Positions 1-11,776 of a DNA stretch of 64,000 bases are shown here, in pieces. The DNA comes from Sanderia malayensis (taxonomy: Eukaryota > Cnidaria > Scyphozoa > Semaeostomeae > Pelagiidae). The notes under the pieces were generated by a model. The model was not told where the DNA came from. It worked only from the letters and a program-made list of their open reading frames with translations, and ran no database searches. Position 1 is the stretch's first letter. Each line of letters opens with the position of its first letter. The stretch covers positions 1,364,001-1,428,000 of the forward strand of contig RQOL01000876.1 of NCBI GenBank assembly GCA_013076295.1, read 5' to 3'. A program made the position numbers and the translations under genes.

Positions 1-27
1 CAAAGTTTATTTTGGGACGAGGCATAC

Positions 28-3000
28 CTGGGGGTCGTTAAAGCAATGCAGGATGGGGAAGAGTAGACCCTGTAAAAATGAAAATGCATTTTTATGTTAA
101 CCAAGTGAAGTTATCTGCTCTCAAGACTTGAATTTAGATCGATTATTTAATGTGTTTACTTATTTTAAAATGATTGGATAAATTGAATATTTCCAAACGT
201 ACAACAAGACATCCATTGATTATGATATAAAGGTAGCCAATCACAACAGGGCTGCTTTCGATGCCAAAACCAAGTATTTCTGTTACACCAAGTATTGGTA
301 TTAGCGTCATGAATGCTCTTGTTGTCGATCTGAGAGAAGAAGAGGAAAATTACTGGCCTAAGTTTTGCAGCCATGTGTGAGCGACAACTTAATTGTCGTA
401 GGATAGTACCTCTGTATTATCAGGGGTGCAAATGAGGAGGGTGTGACACCCCACAAGTTTTTGGTGATAAAATCGGTCCCGATCCGTATTTGGACTTGAA
501 TTTTTTCAGAGTTGCACCAGTTGTTAAAGCTGCTACTGCACTGTATAAAACCAAGGAACGTTGTTTAAACAATGTCCTGGTCCCGCAAAAGGTAAGTCAG
601 TTCCAGTAAAAGTCAATCTGGCACTTCTACTTCTGTGGAGGAGTTGATTAACTAAGTAAGATATTTCACGTCACAACAGACATCCAAGACATCCCCTTCT
701 GAGAACTTTTCAATCCGGAAATCACACACACGATCTCGCAGTGAATTAAGCCTGCATATCATAGTACACGCAGAGGAGCCTTATGTTGGCATGCGAGAAA
801 GACTTAATCGATAATGTTGACCTTGAGCACATTGTGACCAAGTGGGCAATGCTGCCAGTATCTGGTCAAATCATAAGACTTTGAAGCACTCGAATACTCA
901 GTTCAGTTACCTACTTACATTTTAATAGTTCAGTTATGTCAATCGTAGCTGTGGAGGGTTTTGGGAGTTCGCCAGGATCGTGACAGCAATGTCACATTCC
1001 ACAGATGTTGAACGCTTGATCAGTACTTGCAACAAATTTTTATCTGATACCATTCCCATAACTACTTTATGTTACTCTGCAGATAGAACATTTTCAGGAT
1101 CCTAAGCCATTTTTAGACCTTAGGAATGGCAAAATCTCGTGAGTTTTCAAGGAAACCCGATAGCATTCATGCAAGTGCGGTCTTGGAATATTTCCATAAA
1201 TCAAGGCCTTGTAGTTACGCTTTTATTAAATTGTGACAGTTTGGAAAGTGCTAGTTTTTATCGAAAAATCTGTCCTTTTTGGGAAAATTTGGGAAAATCA
1301 CGCACCCCCCTAAAAAAATTTTGCATTTGCGTCCCTGTGTATTATGTTATATACTTCTGCAGACTAATAGATATGATTATTATTATAAATGGTGTTTATA
1401 AAATTGTCAAATTTTAGACGAGGCGTTTAAAAAATGCTGTGCTCAATAAATTTGTTGTTGAATTGAGAGAATGTTAAGTGTGTTTGCTAGAAAGAAATAG
1501 GTTTTATAATGGAAGCATTAAAGTGTTTACAAGAGTGGCAGAAGGAGAGATAGGTGAACCTGAGTTTTTGAGGTGATGTCTTCAAGCGCTGAGACGAGGA
1601 AATGTTTTTGAGAATAAACCAAAGAATCAAACAGAAAAGCACAAAGTTGATCTGAAAATAAAAACAAATTACAATGAGGCTTTGACATAGCAGTTTGAGG
1701 AATTGTATAATTAGCTACGTTGCTTTAAGTATGAAAATAGTTGTTCTTGCAATACATTTTGGCGCAGGATATATTTGGACATGAATGATGGTAAGTCAAA
1801 AACAATAACTTTGTTATACCCCGAGAAGAATTGCAACAGGACCTCTGAAAAGCCATCCAATTGTTCCCAATGAAATGCATCTAAAAGGTATATGGATGAA
1901 ACAAGTTCTCTACCAAGCAGTTGAAATTTTTAATGAATTTGAAACAGTGTAAATAAAAATGAGAAACTGATGAAACATACCCAGGACTTTGCAAAAAGGC
2001 ATTCGATTTAGATGCAATTGCAACGATAAACGACAAAAGCGGCAATCCTTGGAGAAACAAAACGATTAAAGCGATCAGCAACTTATTGATATCACTACTA
2101 GTTGAAATTGGTAATTGCTGAAAGTTGATGGTACAGCTGACTTTATTCTACTTCGTGTTTGTAGTCGAAAAATAACATTGTTTTTTTAAGTACATCTCAC
2201 GAGTTTCTAGTACTTAGTTATTGATCGTAATGCAGAGCTGTATTTGAGTGAACGCGTCACGAGTAACTGAGTTGACTTGGTGTGCAAAATTTGTTATTTC
2301 GACAGGAAAAATCAAAGAGAAAGAGTTGAAGCACAAAAGACACTTCTGTAAAAATAACTGTGAGTTTGCTGCACTGATAGTAATTTTTATGTGTTGAAAT
2401 TTTAGCGCTGAACCACTTGCAAAACTCCCTTGTAAGTGGTTTACAGGGGCTTGATAGAGGACTTACGATAAAGTTGTCTCCAATTTTCGAGGGAGCAAAC
2501 ATTGACAAATGCATGTCGTCAGGAAAAGTAATCATAGGAAGGACAAAGAAGTATGGCGACTTCAAGGACATCAAAATTGGATTGCATGAGGGGCCCTTGC
2601 TCCCAATATCAGAAATCGATTTTTAAATGCCGTTTTTAGTTCTTCGATAGCAGCGTAAAGCCCGAGTCAAAGGCACTGTATATTTCAATGAACGACCCGG
2701 AACATTTGTTTGGTAATGTTGCACGTTTTAGCAGTGTACTGGTCAAACACACTGAACAATTCTACTGAACAAGGCTGAACATCTCCAGCTCTAAATCGAG
2801 GTCTTGTGGCAAAAGACAGTATCATCACTAACACTGATAACCACTTCATGTACGCACGCGCAAATTGGATAAATGCTCAGTATTGTTCAGTGAAATATTC
2901 AGTGCGTTTGACTTAGGCCTAAGAAATGTCCCTTTTGGTGTGCCCTTTATCCCTGTCCCTCTTCCCCATGTTACAATGTTCCCAACTTCCCAGGGTGGCC

Positions 3001-6000
3001 TATTAAGGTTCAACAGCTTCATCCATGTACAGTACTACTGGCCAGAAATCTAGCTGATTTTATGAAACATACCCCAGCCAATTGCCGCATAAACTTTGTG
3101 GTTCGTCCATCTTGTTTGGAACACAAGGACTATGACGTTGAATAAATTGATGCCCTCAACAAGCATCCAGGAAAATGTTGCCATTGAAGTGCAGTATTGA
3201 AAAATCATAAATGTTGTGCAGATACCCTAAAAGAAAACAAATACAGCTTCAATCATAGTTCAAAAGACAAGCTGAAAAGGATTCGAGCTGCATCATGAAA
3301 CAGTTTCAAGAATATGATTTATGGACGGATATTATAGTTCGTGCCTTGCATGGTGTGGGAGCCGAAGGAGGCCCTTGAGGCACGTGCTCCCTATGTCCTC
3401 CTCATAGTTATATGTTTATGGTCGGAATTGTTGTTAAACTCTCACCCTATTTTTCTTTAAATCTCGTTCAATCCAACTTCCAAGTACATAAATAAAAGTG
3501 GAAATTATTCTTGCAACAAATAGGTTCTTGTGGATAAAAAGTTTTGTTGTCGAGGGAACACTGTAATGAACAAAAAAAAATTAACTGCTGCCATGGATAT
3601 TAAGATGAAAAGAATAAAAGACTGTGACATAAAAAGCGTTAACAATGTTTTCAGTCACTTAAGTGAGGGGCAGCAAGTAAAGCATGAGAAGTGATGCAAA
3701 CTCAGGCTGTGATGTAGCTTCGTGTACCAGCGTAAATTGCAAAATATGGGACATTTTTTTTTATTATCCATTGAATAATATATGTGCAAGAACACATGTG
3801 TGATTCAAGCTTTTGATACATTGGCTATTGCTTTGCTAACTTCTTTGGAATACGAAGGTTTTGAGTTATAAACATTTCTCTTAGAAATAATGTAAACAAA
3901 ACATTTGCATTTTCTGTTTTCTGCATTGAAATTTCACTGTATTTATTTGAGCTATAAAACATTATTTCATCACCTATAAAATTATACTCACTTAAATCCA
4001 AATAGCAAGATTACGGCTATTATCAGTGCCAGCAGTGAGATCATTGCAAAGCTAATGTCCAAGATAAGTTGTACTCTAATATGAGTATCAACGGCCTTTT
4101 TCTTTACGTTCAATTTAACTTGGATAACTCGAGCCTGTAAGAAAGTCCAATATACTTTCCTAATTCACTGCTATTTAATGTTTATAACTTCATTTGTTAT
4201 CAAATCTTTGAATTTGCTCAAAAACTTAAATGGTTATATGCGTATCTTTCTACGCAAGGCCTATTAGCACATTAGAAACAACTATGAAGTAGAATTTATT
4301 GAATAAACATACCTTAATTGATTGGTTTCTTGTATTTGTTCCATTAGAGAAGCCAAACATGGTGATTCCAGGCTTGGGTCCTCCACGTTCCTGATAAACA
4401 AAAACACAATTAAGGCAAGCAACCGAGAACTCTGATCAAATCTTTGCAATGAAGAATTGGACAAGAGAATAAAATAGCAGCAGGTAGGTACTACTAACAT
4501 AGCTACTACACAGATGCAAGTTTAAGGCTTAGCTTGCCAGTTTAAGAATCTTAAGACAATCCAAATCTCGCTGAAAGAAGTAGTGCAAAGTGGAAGAGAA
4601 GAGATACATTGAGTTTTTCACTGTCAGCAGTCTGATGTAGCTACTTGATTCTTTTGGTTTATTACATACCTTTCCTACCTGGAAAGAATCGACATCTGTG
4701 CCTTTTAAAGGATTTTTCTGAGGAAAAAACGTAAGCTTATTAAATCAGTAATTTGTAATCTTTTACTTTCTCCCATCTTCTCGATAACAAATTTCTAAAT
4801 GAAGAAAAGAAGTCTTCGTTACATCTAGATAATATTAACTCAAAAAATTTTTCAGTAAAGCAGCTCATGTAACGATGCAATTTGTAAGTTGCTGGGAAAA
4901 ATTTTAGTGCATGGTTTTTTTTATGGTTTTCGACACTTGTCAACGATAAGAAGTTCTGTTTGAAGTTTCTGATCCAAGGATCGAAGAGAAATAGAAAATT
5001 TGATTCATTTCAAAAGAAAAATGGATGGTTTATTTACATCAGGAAATAAGATGTCTTGTAAGAAATCAGAATGGTATAGTGACCATGTCTTGATGGCTGC
5101 GCTCTTAGCAATCCTGAAAGAAGAAAGAAGAAAACGTTTATGTCTCATTAAAATTGATCACGAAAGCTCATGGTCAAGTGTAACTTGCATACGCCTGGCT
5201 ATATTCGACTTGGCTGCGTTTACACGGGACCGGTTCCATTTGGAACCGTCCAAAAATGAGTACGGATAGGCTTATCGTTTCCACATGGGACCTGTTGGAA
5301 CCGTTCGAAATAGAACTGCTAGCCGTACACAAATGGGATCGCTAGAAAAAGTTCCGTTTGGAACCGTTCTCTTTAAGTGCCACTATACCTTTCCTTTATT
5401 ATTTACATCAGGAAAACATGCAACGTTGATTTCAAATCTGAAAATATTTTTGAAATCTGACTGACACGTATTTCACGAGCTAGAACGTGTGAAAGTGTCG
5501 ATACTTCGTCACTTTCGCCATTTTCTGACACATTTTGATTGGGCAGCCACTACATGGAAATTTTGCATTTCAGTTTTAAAGCAACTGACAGATCAAAATT
5601 GTTTAAAAATCCCATTTTGGGTAACCGACGCCCAGTGTCTAACTATCCGAGTAAAAAAAACGAATTGAAATTGTCTTTTTCCGGGAGAAAATCAGTGGCA
5701 AACTTGTTGCTTATGTACAGGAAAAAACGGGGTCCCTACTATGATGTCATAGTAGGCCAGACCCAGACCTCAAAGTGTGTCACGAAAGTGTGAGGAAAAA
5801 CACCTTGTAACTCTAAAATTACTCATGAGATCAAAGAAGTAAAAGCAGATTCAGAATCAGAGAATTCGAATCTATAGTTTTGACAAATAAAAAAGGTATA
5901 GTGGCGCTTTAAGTTCTCGTTGCAAAGCGCGGATTGGTCCAAATGAGTAGGCGCCATCAAAAAATTTTTCAAAGTTTTCTGAGAGGAACGCAAGACGGTT

Positions 6001-9000
6001 TTAGTTTAGGCCAGGAAGAATTCTACTTTGCAACACTATTTAGGATACGCAGCGCAGTTCCATTGAGCCCCAAATAAAACCGTACTTCCGAACCCGAGTA
6101 AAGGCAAGGCCTATCCGTACACTTGTATTGTACTCATATGCAACGGTTTCACTTGGAAGCACAGAGCCCATTCCGGGTAAACGCAGCCGAAGTTTTAATA
6201 CTCCAAAATTGCAGATCCAAAGTTAAAATAGTTACGAAAGATTGTAAAGTTGCATGAAAAAAGAGGCATGTCAAAATGCTATGCTTACACAACACTTATA
6301 CCATATCTTCTTTTGAAAAGCTTCCATTTTGATTTCAATTCGTCATATGCCTGGTTGGGAAGGAAATTCTTTAAATTAGCTCATGTAGTATGTGGTTAAC
6401 TTTGTGTCATTAAGAAATAATTCAAGTTGCTTACATCAGCTTCATTGCACCATCGAGGTCGCTGCAGGATGTTGTAAATAGCCTGTGGGGAGAAATTTAG
6501 AAGAATTTTGTAATTAATTTAAAATGCTCAATATTTTTCTGTTCAAACAAGGATTTGGGTATCAAATTCAAATAACATTTGTATAACATTACGAATTTCT
6601 GTTCTTAGCAAATGAAAACCTGTAACTTGTGATCTCAATTCTATTGACAAAAGTCTGAAACCGATTTTAACAATCAAGTCATTGCAAATGATTAATGTCA
6701 GCAAGCGAGAATGTCACTGGTACTGCGGATGCAACAAATTTGCTCAATGGCGTAGACAGAAAATTTTATACGGGGGGGGGGGGATTCAGATTTTCCAACA
6801 AAAATTTAATAAACACTTTGTTTCTTCAAGGACATATGAACATTAGATAAGGAAATTAGCTAGTGCTGAACGTGAACAAAAGATATTTATTTTCCGATAA
6901 GATCAGCAATTTTCCGACAAAACGGAAATTTAGCTCTACCGGGGGGGTTTGGCCCCCTGACCCCCCTATGTCTACGCCACTGAATTTGTTTATCCTGTTT
7001 GTGTTTGTCGAATTAGGAACAGTTGGGTGGTTTTTCAGAGGTCCTGTTGGTTGCCATTCTCCTCGGGGTATAACAAATTTGTCGTTATTCATCATTCATG
7101 CCCAAATATATCTAATTGAATTCTACGCCAAAATGTATTGCAAGAACAGCTCTTTTCATATTTCAAGCAAAGACATCACACATTAATTATGTTTGATGCC
7201 TAACATTATTCATTTATCAATTAGCTACTAATATAATTTCTTTGTCTCCCACTCTCACCTGGCTAAAATCTGTAAGGTTGGAATTGGGCTTTCGATAAGT
7301 GCTGAATTTGGAAGATACATTCAAAGCTTTGTCTATCAGCACCATGGCCAGTTGTATTGATCTTTTTTGGCTGACGGCGTCAACAGAGTAATTGTACATT
7401 TGCCACGCGTTTTCTTTCAACATCACAACAGTTACATTTTCTGTTGATAGTTCCTTTAAAAAACAATAATACTCGCATAACATTGTTAAGGAAAATTTAA
7501 GGTGGAACAAAGAAAATTTGCGTGTTTGTATTCAAAGTAGTTGTTGCGAAGGCGTCCATTTTCGTAAAAACTTTTTGCTATGATATTAGTTACGTTTGCG
7601 AACAAAGGCAGGGCTAAATGGAAGGGGGGTGGGTACAGAGGGTGCTGTACCACCCAATTTTGTGTTTGTCAGCACAAATGTCTTGTCGCAAAATGATGGA
7701 ATTTTCCGACGGCCTTGCTTTGTTTTGCATTCGGCGAATTTTGAATAAAACGAAGAAAAGATTGTAACACACAAAAGTTTATTATAAAGGAAATAAACGT
7801 TCTGATGCTAAATATCTAATTTTAGCTGATCAAACTAAAATTGAGGGGCTTGGCTCAGTTTGAGAATTGCCGAAGGATGGAGCGGAGTTGTAAATTTGAA
7901 ATTAAGCCACACCCTTCTAGCGACAACGCTTTGAAGTCACGCTTTACTGTCGGCAAATCTCAACTTTGTGTCTCCCCAAAAGTTAAAAATGAATTTCTAC
8001 CTCCATGATTGTTGGTTCCTTTCTTGTGTATTGACATTGACAATAGTCCAGCGTTGGCCAAAATGTTCCACCTGACATTTTCATGCTGCAAGTCCTCTGC
8101 AACAAACCTTAAAAGAACAACAAATGACCAATTCAATTTTCAATTTACTTGGGTGTTTCTGGCTTCGTCATCAATAGATTCTAGTAATCTAATTCCTCAC
8201 ATACAAGTTACCCCTTTCTACTGACTCATCTATTAAGCATATACAAATTGTTGGCATTTGGCTACCTTTCCAGTGTGGATTCAAATGAAGGCAGGGGAGA
8301 TATTTTGTAACATTGACTGCCGATCGTCTCCAAATAAACTTCTTCTTAATGACTTTTTCAGCAATTGATTTACAATAATCTATAAATAAAGATACCGGTG
8401 ATAGACTAGCAATTGAGTCTAAACATTGAAGTGTTAACATCTCAACTTTTATTTTATTTTTTGTTCTCCACCTGTTTAAAGTGCTCTTCGAGCCTTCGAC
8501 TTCATATTAATTGATTCAGACAATTATTTTATCAAGGTACTGCTGTATAATGAAACTCTTTGTAAAGTGAAGGTTCTGTAGCTAACAAATTACCAGGTTG
8601 TTGCGATAAAGTAATCTACAACAAGGTGATGTACCAAATACAACACCTCGTTTGTAAGTAGCTAAACAAGTAAATTGATTATATTTGTCGCTAGTAAATA
8701 TTCAGATATTACAAGTGAAATTTATTGAAATAGTGCTGAAAAACTAATTATTGATATTGAAAAATATTGGCAATTTTTATCAATAATATTATGACACTTA
8801 CAAGTTGAGCAGTGAGCTTCATCTGTTTTATTTTTGCAATCATTCACTCCGTCGCAATCTTGTTCGCGTGAAATCAGTTTTGTTTCGTCTCTGCACATTT
8901 TATACACACTACCATATTTCCGAAAGAACTTTTCTTTGTCTGAAACGAAAAAAATCTCTACTTATTTGACAATTTTTGTATATCGCTACAATCGCCTAAC

Positions 9001-11776
9001 GAGTAAATGCAGTGATAGGGAGTAAACGGAATGGGGATACATTGGAATGAAGTGAATATGTACGGCTTGAGTATGCACTTTCTTGCAAAAGTCAGTAGTA
9101 ATAATGATCAAAAGTTAGCTAATTAATAGGTTAAAGGTTAATATGGGTCATAGGTTGTGGCTCAAGGGATCAAAGGGCAAAGGATCATAGGTCAATAAAG
9201 ATATCCTAGGTCAGTGCATAAAGTTTAGGAATACTGGGCTTTTCTCGAGTGAAGCATATTATCTACAGTACTTACCGGGACAAATTGCACAGAAATCGGA
9301 TGTGGAAAGGCTCTGACACCAGGGTTTGCGAATAAAATTGCGTTTCACTTCATTCTCCTTAGTACAAGAGTAATTGCAACCATTTGCAAGCCACGATGAG
9401 CCGATTGGGGGACTCATGTAACAATTCAAAGAAACATCTCTTTGGCATTCTGCAAGAAACAATCAGGTTAAATTTGTGTTTGTTGCTAAGCTTTATTTCT
9501 TGGTATACATGTATAGTTGATACCTGTTGAAACACTTTGGGCTGTCTCGTTGCATGAACTGCTTGATAAACAAATCTTGTATGCACGAAATATGTTTGTT
9601 TTAGGAATGCTGCTATTCAACCTAACAGCATGGATGCAACTTATTACGTGTGTATCAAAACAAAAACATTTCATGCAGTAAGGCATATTTCCAAAACCAA
9701 CAAAAGAAATCTTTCCATTTTCTAGTCGTTGATTCTGAAACGTGCAGCCTGAAGAGCAAAAAGTACTTTCTTTACCATGGCTAATTAGCTTTTGACTTTA
9801 ATGAGCTAACAAAAGTAGATGCAGGTAGATAAAATTCATAACCATAATGTGGCAGAAATGAATGGGGAAGGGGGGAATAACAAATTTCATCAACTTGTGA
9901 TTATGTATTGCATACTTCTGCTTTTAAACTTTGTGATGCTTTCTGAAACGGTGCAATTCATGCAGTACCACTTGAGCAACTTTTTTTTCATTCCTGCGGA
10001 AGCAATAGTATACATGGCCTTCCTACAGTTTATTATTCCATCAAAGCAATTACATGCGAACAGACCCTGTACATTGAAGCCCCTGCGATGCATTAATCTC
10101 GCGTTAGTGACGTCATTGTAACAAGTTTTGCAGTTGTATCTTTTCACATAGCTCTTCAGCCGTTTTCTACCGCAAGATCGGCAGGTCGGAGCTCTCCTTA
10201 CCAACATTTTTCCACTGTCGGTTATCCTGGTCACAAGCACATCCCTGGCGCAATTGAGTCTGCCTGCAAAACATTGACAGTGCACGCATGTCCCTCCCAC
10301 CTTCCAGTATTTCCCATGCAGGTAGTACTTTCGTGTGCTAGCAAAGTAGCATTTTTTGCACGGAAATCTCCGCACGTGGTTTGCGATGTTGCAATTGCTG
10401 CGACAAGTGACAAGTTTTGGTAGCTTCCAGGGCATGCTTTGTGTTATGGCAATCTTACAGTAAGCTCCTCGTTTCGTGCACTGACAGCTAGTGCACGTGT
10501 TTACTTTCCACGTTTGGCCATGCAGATAGGTTTTTCTGCGCAGGTTGTCGACGCATGTTTTGCATGCGTACTTGAAAGACTCTGACGTTGTGTTGCAGTT
10601 GACACAGAAAGGCGCGGTTACTTGTGGACCTCTCGTCCTTCCTGTTTTAGGTGCTGGCGCTACCCTATTGCATGATATGCTTAATGTAGGGCTGCATTTG
10701 CATCGTAGACATGGCAACGGAGAAAAGGTCTGGTTCACTCTGTAAAATTGAAATCTTGAGAACCTACGAACACGGCAACCTGAAATGTGGTTATAATGTT
10801 TTAGAGACAACTTATACACATCCATGGTTAAGTATTAAACTCTTAAATATTAACTGACTAACCAAACACCTGTGAGAGATAGCCAGGGTTGATTGCATAC
10901 GGGACTTAACGTACATACGGGACATAAATTACATGAACATTACAGTAGTCAGCAAATTGTTGCAGCTGGGAAGCAGACACTTTTCAACAGATAATTCTAT
11001 ACATAGGACATTTATGTAACCTCTTCAACACAGTAGATTATTACAAGGGAAACCTCCTTATGAAAGGTGCGAGGATCTGTCACAATGGAAGCAATCCTCT
11101 TCTCTCCCTCCTTCAGCTTATTTACCTTGCGATGATATCGGGGTGACAGCTTCAAATATCAGCAATAGCAATCCTGCAAGAATTAAAACACCCGTGGTAC
11201 AAATTTCGTTTGTCACAGGGATATATATTTTACTTTGATCATAGATGTTTATAGCTGCTAATAGACAATCACGGACAATCATTGACAATGAAAGAAAAAC
11301 TATCATAGTTGACTATGGAGACAAGAAAATGCCGTTGTACCACCATAAACAATCATTATTCGCATTTTGCTAAAAGAATTAAGAAACGACAGTACTATTT
11401 AGGAGCTTGGTTTTTAAAAAAACTACGTCTAATATCTTAATTCAAAATCACATTTGAGGGGGATGTGCTTTACAGAGGAATTTCTGTAAAGTCCCCCCTT
11501 CCTGGCAATTCGGACTTTATAATTTATTTTTATTTAATTTTCAATCACTGCTAATTGAAATTATTGATAAATAAAGAAGATTTTTGTTCATTTTGAATGC
11601 AAGTGCGAAATATCGAAAGTGCATGATTTTGTTCACTGGTATGGCTTTCGCTGTCCGAAATATTTCTCAGAAAGCTTTTATTTCAAAGGAAATAAAAAAA
11701 CATATAAATGCAAGTAAATGAATATGACAACATTACCAGCTTGTAGAGCAAATAAATATAATTTTTTCTTCGCCAT
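28..11776 (-). CDS. Class B/adhesion-type 7TM receptor, copy A (3' end outside window)
   Basis: A likely plasma-membrane receptor with a long modular ectodomain; the ligand is unknown. Exons in coding order: 11776-11737, 11173-11126, 10779-9916, 9748-9524, 9449-9276, 8939-8802, 8379-8266, 8107-8001, 7453-7259, 6482-6435, 6350-6289, 5113-5038, 4717-4670, 4390-4313, 4134-3992, 3560-3446, 3226-3073, 2047-1981, 1880-1820, 1651-1560, 329-203, 69-28. All phases agree, giving about 1,006 residues so far. In order: signal peptide (starts MAKKKLYLFALQAG), cysteine-rich VWC-like repeats (exons 3-4), a small cysteine module (exon 5), an LDLa domain (exon 6, with DCDGVNDC), a WP..DYC stretch like an HRM-type domain (exon 8), a GAIN-A-like helical region (exon 9), then TM1-TM7. 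Class B marks are WMLVEG in TM3, GWGLPLL in TM4 and the ECL2 cysteine in GCISLG. No CxC GPS box is seen before TM1. The cytoplasmic tail lies outside the window. The start is the ATG opening a hydrophobic leader and is shared with copy B. Confidence 0.85.
421..1337. mobile_element. Degenerate hAT-type transposon in TM5-TM6 intron of copy A
   Basis: The ends are CAGGGGTGCAAATG and, inverted, CAGGGACGCAAATG. It is flanked by a perfect 8-base target duplication TGTATTAT (413-420 and 1338-1345). The matching intron of copy B (near 63,530) has no insertion. The inside shows remnants that read like the hAT transposase C-terminus (SHSTDVERLIS near 990-1,020), but they are broken. The 8-base duplication and CAGGG ends are hAT hallmarks. 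Confidence 0.9.
2658..2922. mobile_element. MITE with GAGTCAAA-type ends in TM3-TM4 intron of copy A
   Basis: The terminal inverted repeats read roughly AAGCCCGAGTCAAAGGCACTG on the left and the reverse complement of CAGTGCGTTTGACTTAGGCC on the right. Inside are several TTCAGTG/CACTGAA motifs. A related, shortened copy sits in the same intron of copy B (62,455-62,671), so this insertion predates the duplication. Confidence 0.6.
5212..6188. mobile_element. GTTTACACG-type MITE in copy A intron (host of a nested MITE)
   Basis: The element begins GGCTGCGTTTACACGGGACC and ends with the inverse GGTAAACGCAGCC. Repeated GGAACCG motifs follow the left end. It lies between receptor exons 11 and 12. 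The matching intron of copy B (about 60,140-60,235) lacks it and has ordinary intron sequence. A second element (5,371-5,912) is inserted inside it. Confidence 0.8.
5371..5912. mobile_element. Nested MITE with GCCACTATACC ends
   Basis: The inverted ends are CTTTAAGTGCCACTATACC and, from the right, TTAAAGCGCCACTATACC. GTTCT occurs directly on both sides (5,366-5,370 and 5,913-5,917), a plausible 5-base target duplication. It splits the outer MITE, so it arrived later. No transposase is visible. Confidence 0.75.
6745..6982. mobile_element. Short hAT-type MITE in copy A intron
   Basis: The ends are CAATGGCGTAGACA and, inverted, CAGTGGCGTAGACA. Flanking 8-mers AATTTGCT (6,737-6,744) and AATTTGTT (6,983-6,990) form a target duplication with one mismatch. 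The copy B intron (near 58,390) shows a single copy of the site in an uninterrupted GCAACAAATTTGTTTATC. A run of G after the left end and a G/C-rich right part complete its 238 bases. Confidence 0.85.
7003..7180 (+). pseudogene. Inverted copy of a TM5 exon plus intron flank inside copy A
   Basis: On the plus strand, opposite to the host gene, this intron segment resembles the receptor's own TM5 exon (GGAACA, then GGTGGTTTTTCAGAGGTCC, ending CTCGGGGTATAAC). It continues into about 100 bases matching the intron that follows that exon. Extra bases near GTTGGTTGCC disturb the frame. An equivalent inverted segment exists in copy B at 58,304-58,366. It is a fragment of a receptor paralogue, not a working exon of the host gene. 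Confidence 0.75.
9916..10779 (-). other. Exon 3 of receptor copy A: VWC-like cysteine-rich repeats
   Basis: A single 864-base exon, phase 1-1 (288 codons), present only in copy A. It encodes three or four repeats about 75 residues apart. Their shared pattern is CxxC, then a YLHG-x-x-WKV segment, a second C-x-x-C-x-C cluster, and a glycine before a final cysteine, as in CTSCQCTKRGAYC and CVHCQCFAGRLNC. This resembles von Willebrand factor type C modules. The repeats are rich in Lys/Arg and probably extracellular. The donor used (GTATGC at 9,915-9,910) is the one that restores the frame into exon 4. Confidence 0.75.

Noticed and set aside
9819..10121. Plus-strand open frame of 100 residues opposite the VWC-like exon
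   Set aside because: It is antisense to the well-supported cysteine-rich exon and has no domain of its own.
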